A stretch of DNA of 8,947 nt from Candidatus Accumulibacter vicinus (GTDB lineage: Bacteria > Pseudomonadota > Gammaproteobacteria > Burkholderiales > Rhodocyclaceae): NCBI GenBank assembly GCA_002425405.1, contig DIME01000040.1, forward strand, positions 1 to 8,947. The letters run 5' to 3'. Positions 7,346 through 8,947 of the stretch are shown one piece after another. Each line of letters starts with the position of its first letter. Position 1 is the first letter of the stretch. A program made the position numbers and the translations under genes. The notes beneath the pieces were generated by a model. That model was given only the letters and a program-made list of their open reading frames with translations, made no database searches and was not told the origin of the DNA.

Positions 7346-7373
7346 CAGCGACTACTGAAGGGGTTGAGCATTT

Positions 7374-7742
7374 TCACGCCCGAACGCTCGACATCGCGCG
7401 TACTCGGGTGACCAGCGCAGTGGCGGCGAGCAAGCCATCGGCTATGGGCAACGGATCAGGAATCCCCAGTTGTCCCCAACGATCGGCGACTTCTTGGCCA
7501 ATGGGCAGCAAACGATTGCCCACCGAAGCACGCAGGGTGGTAAGCCAAACGTCTAGCCTTGCTGCCGCGATGGGGTCACGTCGACGCAGCAACTCCGCTC
7601 CCCGGCGGATCTCGCCCAGGACGATCACGGAAATGTGGATGTCGGTGGAAGAAATGCTCGCGTACCAAGCCTGAACGCCCGGTTCACCGCGCTCACCCTT
7701 GCGCAGTTCAGCCAGGACGTTGGTGTCAATCAGGAATCCCAC
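7374..7742 (-). CDS. vapC: VapC-like PIN-domain toxin, C-terminus frameshifted
   Basis: 122 residues of a PIN-domain ribonuclease, the toxin class that cuts tRNA or other RNA. It starts MGFLIDTNVL (Asp6), has LGEIRRG (Glu44) and IADGLLAATAL (Asp102), giving three of the four acidic metal ligands. After ALV the current frame reads TRVRAMSSVRA and stops at 7374. The expected family tail is still present in the neighbouring frame: TRDVERSGVKMLNPFSSR, ending at a TGA at 7345-7347. Relatives have a longer ALVxxLTLVTRN segment here, so a small deletion whose length is not a multiple of three probably removed several residues and shifted the frame. The fourth acidic residue and last strand are lost, so the toxin is probably inactive. 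The start overlaps the antitoxin gene by 13 bases, the usual two-gene operon layout. Confidence 0.82.
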   Translation of the reverse strand: MGFLIDTNVLAELRKGERGEPGVQAWYASISSTDIHISVIVLGEIRRGAELLRRRDPIAAARLDVWLTTLRASVGNRLLPIGQEVADRWGQLGIPDPLPIADGLLAATALVTRVRAMSSVRA

Positions 7743-7957
7743 GCCATATCTCCGCGCCCGTAGTCCGGCTGCCTGGCGAAATCCGCGTCCTCACCGACGT
7801 TTGGCATGGCGGCGAGCAGACACTTCAAGTCTCCAGTCGCCTCGCTTTCTGGTGGATCCTGGAGCAGGAGAATGACTTCAAGGCGCTTGTGCCGAAGCGA
7901 TTCAGGAACAGCGATCGATATCGGTGCGTCTTCATAGAACTGTCGAATAACTTCCAT
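7730..7957 (-). CDS. Antitoxin of the PIN-domain toxin pair
   Basis: A 75-residue protein encoded just upstream of the PIN toxin and overlapping it by 13 bases. It begins MEVIRQFYEDAPISIAVPESLRHK, followed by the strand LEVILLLQD, and has an acidic, likely disordered C-terminal half (DADFARQPDYGRGD). The layout and the N-terminal pattern (two strands around 'IxVPExLRHKxxEVIxL') match small antitoxins paired with PIN toxins, in which the C-terminal part blocks the toxin active site. A DNA-binding fold at the N-terminus and autoregulation are family expectations, not shown here. GGGAGG lies about 11 bases before the ATG, a longish spacing. The gene appears intact although its partner is damaged. 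Confidence 0.72.
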   Translation of the reverse strand: MEVIRQFYEDAPISIAVPESLRHKRLEVILLLQDPPESEATGDLKCLLAAMPNVGEDADFARQPDYGRGDMAWDS

Positions 7958-8052
7958 CGCTTATTGATCCTCCCAGATAGAGGCAAGTAAGGGGTATGCA
8001 ACAGGGTAAGGCTCGATCTGTTTGCCGAATCAACGAATCGATGCTCCGCTGT

Positions 8053-8075
8053 CTTGGGGTCAAGTCGGGCACTTG
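8053..8075. repeat. Outer end of the RAYT element (3' side of gene)
   Basis: TTGGGGTCAAGTCGGGCACTTGA contains the core TTGGGGTCA, the reverse complement of the TGACCCCAA seen at 3841 and 5128. It lies 27 bases beyond the transposase stop region and points inward. Together with the opposite-facing copy beside the remnant, this suggests inverted ends for the element. Confidence 0.5.
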
Positions 8076-8101
8076 ATCATCAACAAGAACGGTTGACGCG
8101 G

Positions 8102-8947
8102 CTAGGCAGAATTTCCGCCCCCATCGAGCCAATTGACCGCCCGGCTGACCGTCGAGTAGTGTACTCGGAAATGCTCCGCGATCTCCTGCATGGAATACGC
8201 TCCGGTCAGAAAAGCACGCGCCATGGCCTCGCGGCGCAGCGGGTACGCCGCAGCGAACTCGGCGAGCGGCTTGGCCAACACCCGCCGCTGTGCGCGGGGC
8301 ACCTCGCGCAACTTGTCCACGGGCTTCCAGGCACCCAAGCGTTGCTCGACAAAGCGCTCGCTACCGAGAAGGATCTGATGGCGAAGCCCCTTCCAGAGGC
8401 TCGGTTGTCCGATTCCCTCGACGACGAAGGCTGCGTAGCCGGCCTGCGCCTGAGCGCGCTCGTCGCCGAACTGGCCCAGGAGCCAATCGGTCTCCAGCCA
8501 TTCCGGTGTCGGTACCGCTGCGACCATCGCGCGGTAACTGCTCCATGACCAGTCGTCCGGCCGCGCCACCATACCCGCCCTGACTGGGTTGAGTACGACG
8601 TAGCGCGCGAGTTCCAGCAGGTAGGTTTCGCGTTCGACCAGAATGGCCTTGAAACGCCCCTGAAACAGATGCCCGACCAGCGCATGGCGGCGGTTGAACC
8701 GCTACGTATAGACGCCGTTCAACTGCCGCATCCCTTGCGAGAGGTTGGCGTCTGGCGTTTCCAGTACGAGGTGAAAGTGGTTGCTCATCTGGCACCAGGC
8801 ATGACATCGCCAGTTGAAACGCGCGCAGACCTGGCCGAGAACCGCCAGCCACTCGACGCGATCTTCGTCGCTCCGGTAAATGTCCTCCCGACGGTCGCCA
8901 CGTGAAGTGACGTGGTACACACCACCACGGTGAATTTGTCCATTGAG
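8102..8947 (-). pseudogene. REP-associated tyrosine transposase (RAYT), one in-frame TAG, 5' end off-window
   Basis: A single frame runs from the right edge to the TAG at 8102-8104. It is broken only by TAG at 8702-8704, between LNGVYT and RFNRRH, where relatives normally have Gln (CAG). Features in order are GVYHVTSRGDRRED, the HUH metal motif NHFHLVLE (His codons at 8777-8779 and 8771-8773), then past the stop HLFQGRFKAILVE, and RYVVLNPVRAG, whose Tyr (8600-8602) is the expected nucleophile. A C-terminal extension follows with the helix-turn-helix MQEIAEHFRVHYSTVSRAV. RAYTs are Y1 single-strand DNA transposases related to IS200/IS605 TnpA and act on REP-like palindromes. Here the HUH motif and the tyrosine lie on opposite sides of the TAG, so neither half alone could be active. 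The first codons inside the window (LNGQIHRG) fit the family poorly, and the true start probably lies outside. Confidence 0.85.

Overview
The window is GC-rich DNA, most likely from a betaproteobacterium of the Rhodocyclales type. That placement is an inference from base composition, from the gene families (lipoprotein aminopeptidase, MscS channel with a cyclic-nucleotide domain, REP-associated transposases) and from canonical AGGAGG ribosome sites; no rRNA or other marker gene is present. It reads as an accessory region: a few intact housekeeping or envelope genes separated by mobile-element scars and gene remnants.

Left part. Positions 1-1368 (minus strand) hold the first 456 codons of a large protein that fuses a TIR domain to a CHAT (caspase/separase-like) protease domain. 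It runs off the left edge before the protease cysteine. A divergent intergenic stretch of about 325 bases separates it from a plus-strand pair with overlapping ends: an alpha/beta hydrolase (about 1695-2423) and a zinc-aminopeptidase-like lipoprotein (2407-3531). The last 18 or so codons of the aminopeptidase lie in sequence shared with a transposase element.

Middle part. That element, at 3472-3850, is an internally deleted remnant of a REP-associated tyrosine transposase (RAYT) gene. Only the first few conserved codons and the C-terminal helix-turn-helix part survive. Next come two minus-strand genes with strong ribosome sites: a class-3-lipase-like lipoprotein (3861-4919) and a mechanosensitive channel carrying a C-terminal cyclic-nucleotide-binding domain (5185-6720). 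The gap between them carries a solo copy of the element-end motif TGACCCCAAT.

Right part. Positions 6721-7345 hold no intact gene, only the tail of a methyl-accepting chemotaxis protein (MCP). It abuts a toxin-antitoxin pair: a PIN-domain VapC-like toxin whose C-terminus is frameshifted (7374-7742, original tail readable to 7345) and an overlapping upstream antitoxin (7730-7957). The right edge (8102-8947, minus) is a near full-length RAYT gene, about 95% identical to the 3472-3850 remnant over some 300 bases and interrupted by a single in-frame TAG.

The strongest lead is the TIR-CHAT fusion, whose fold and catalytic residues suggest a two-effector (NADase plus protease) conflict or signalling protein. 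The RAYT pair and the decayed toxin are good records of element turnover. No CRISPR array, tRNA or rRNA was seen.
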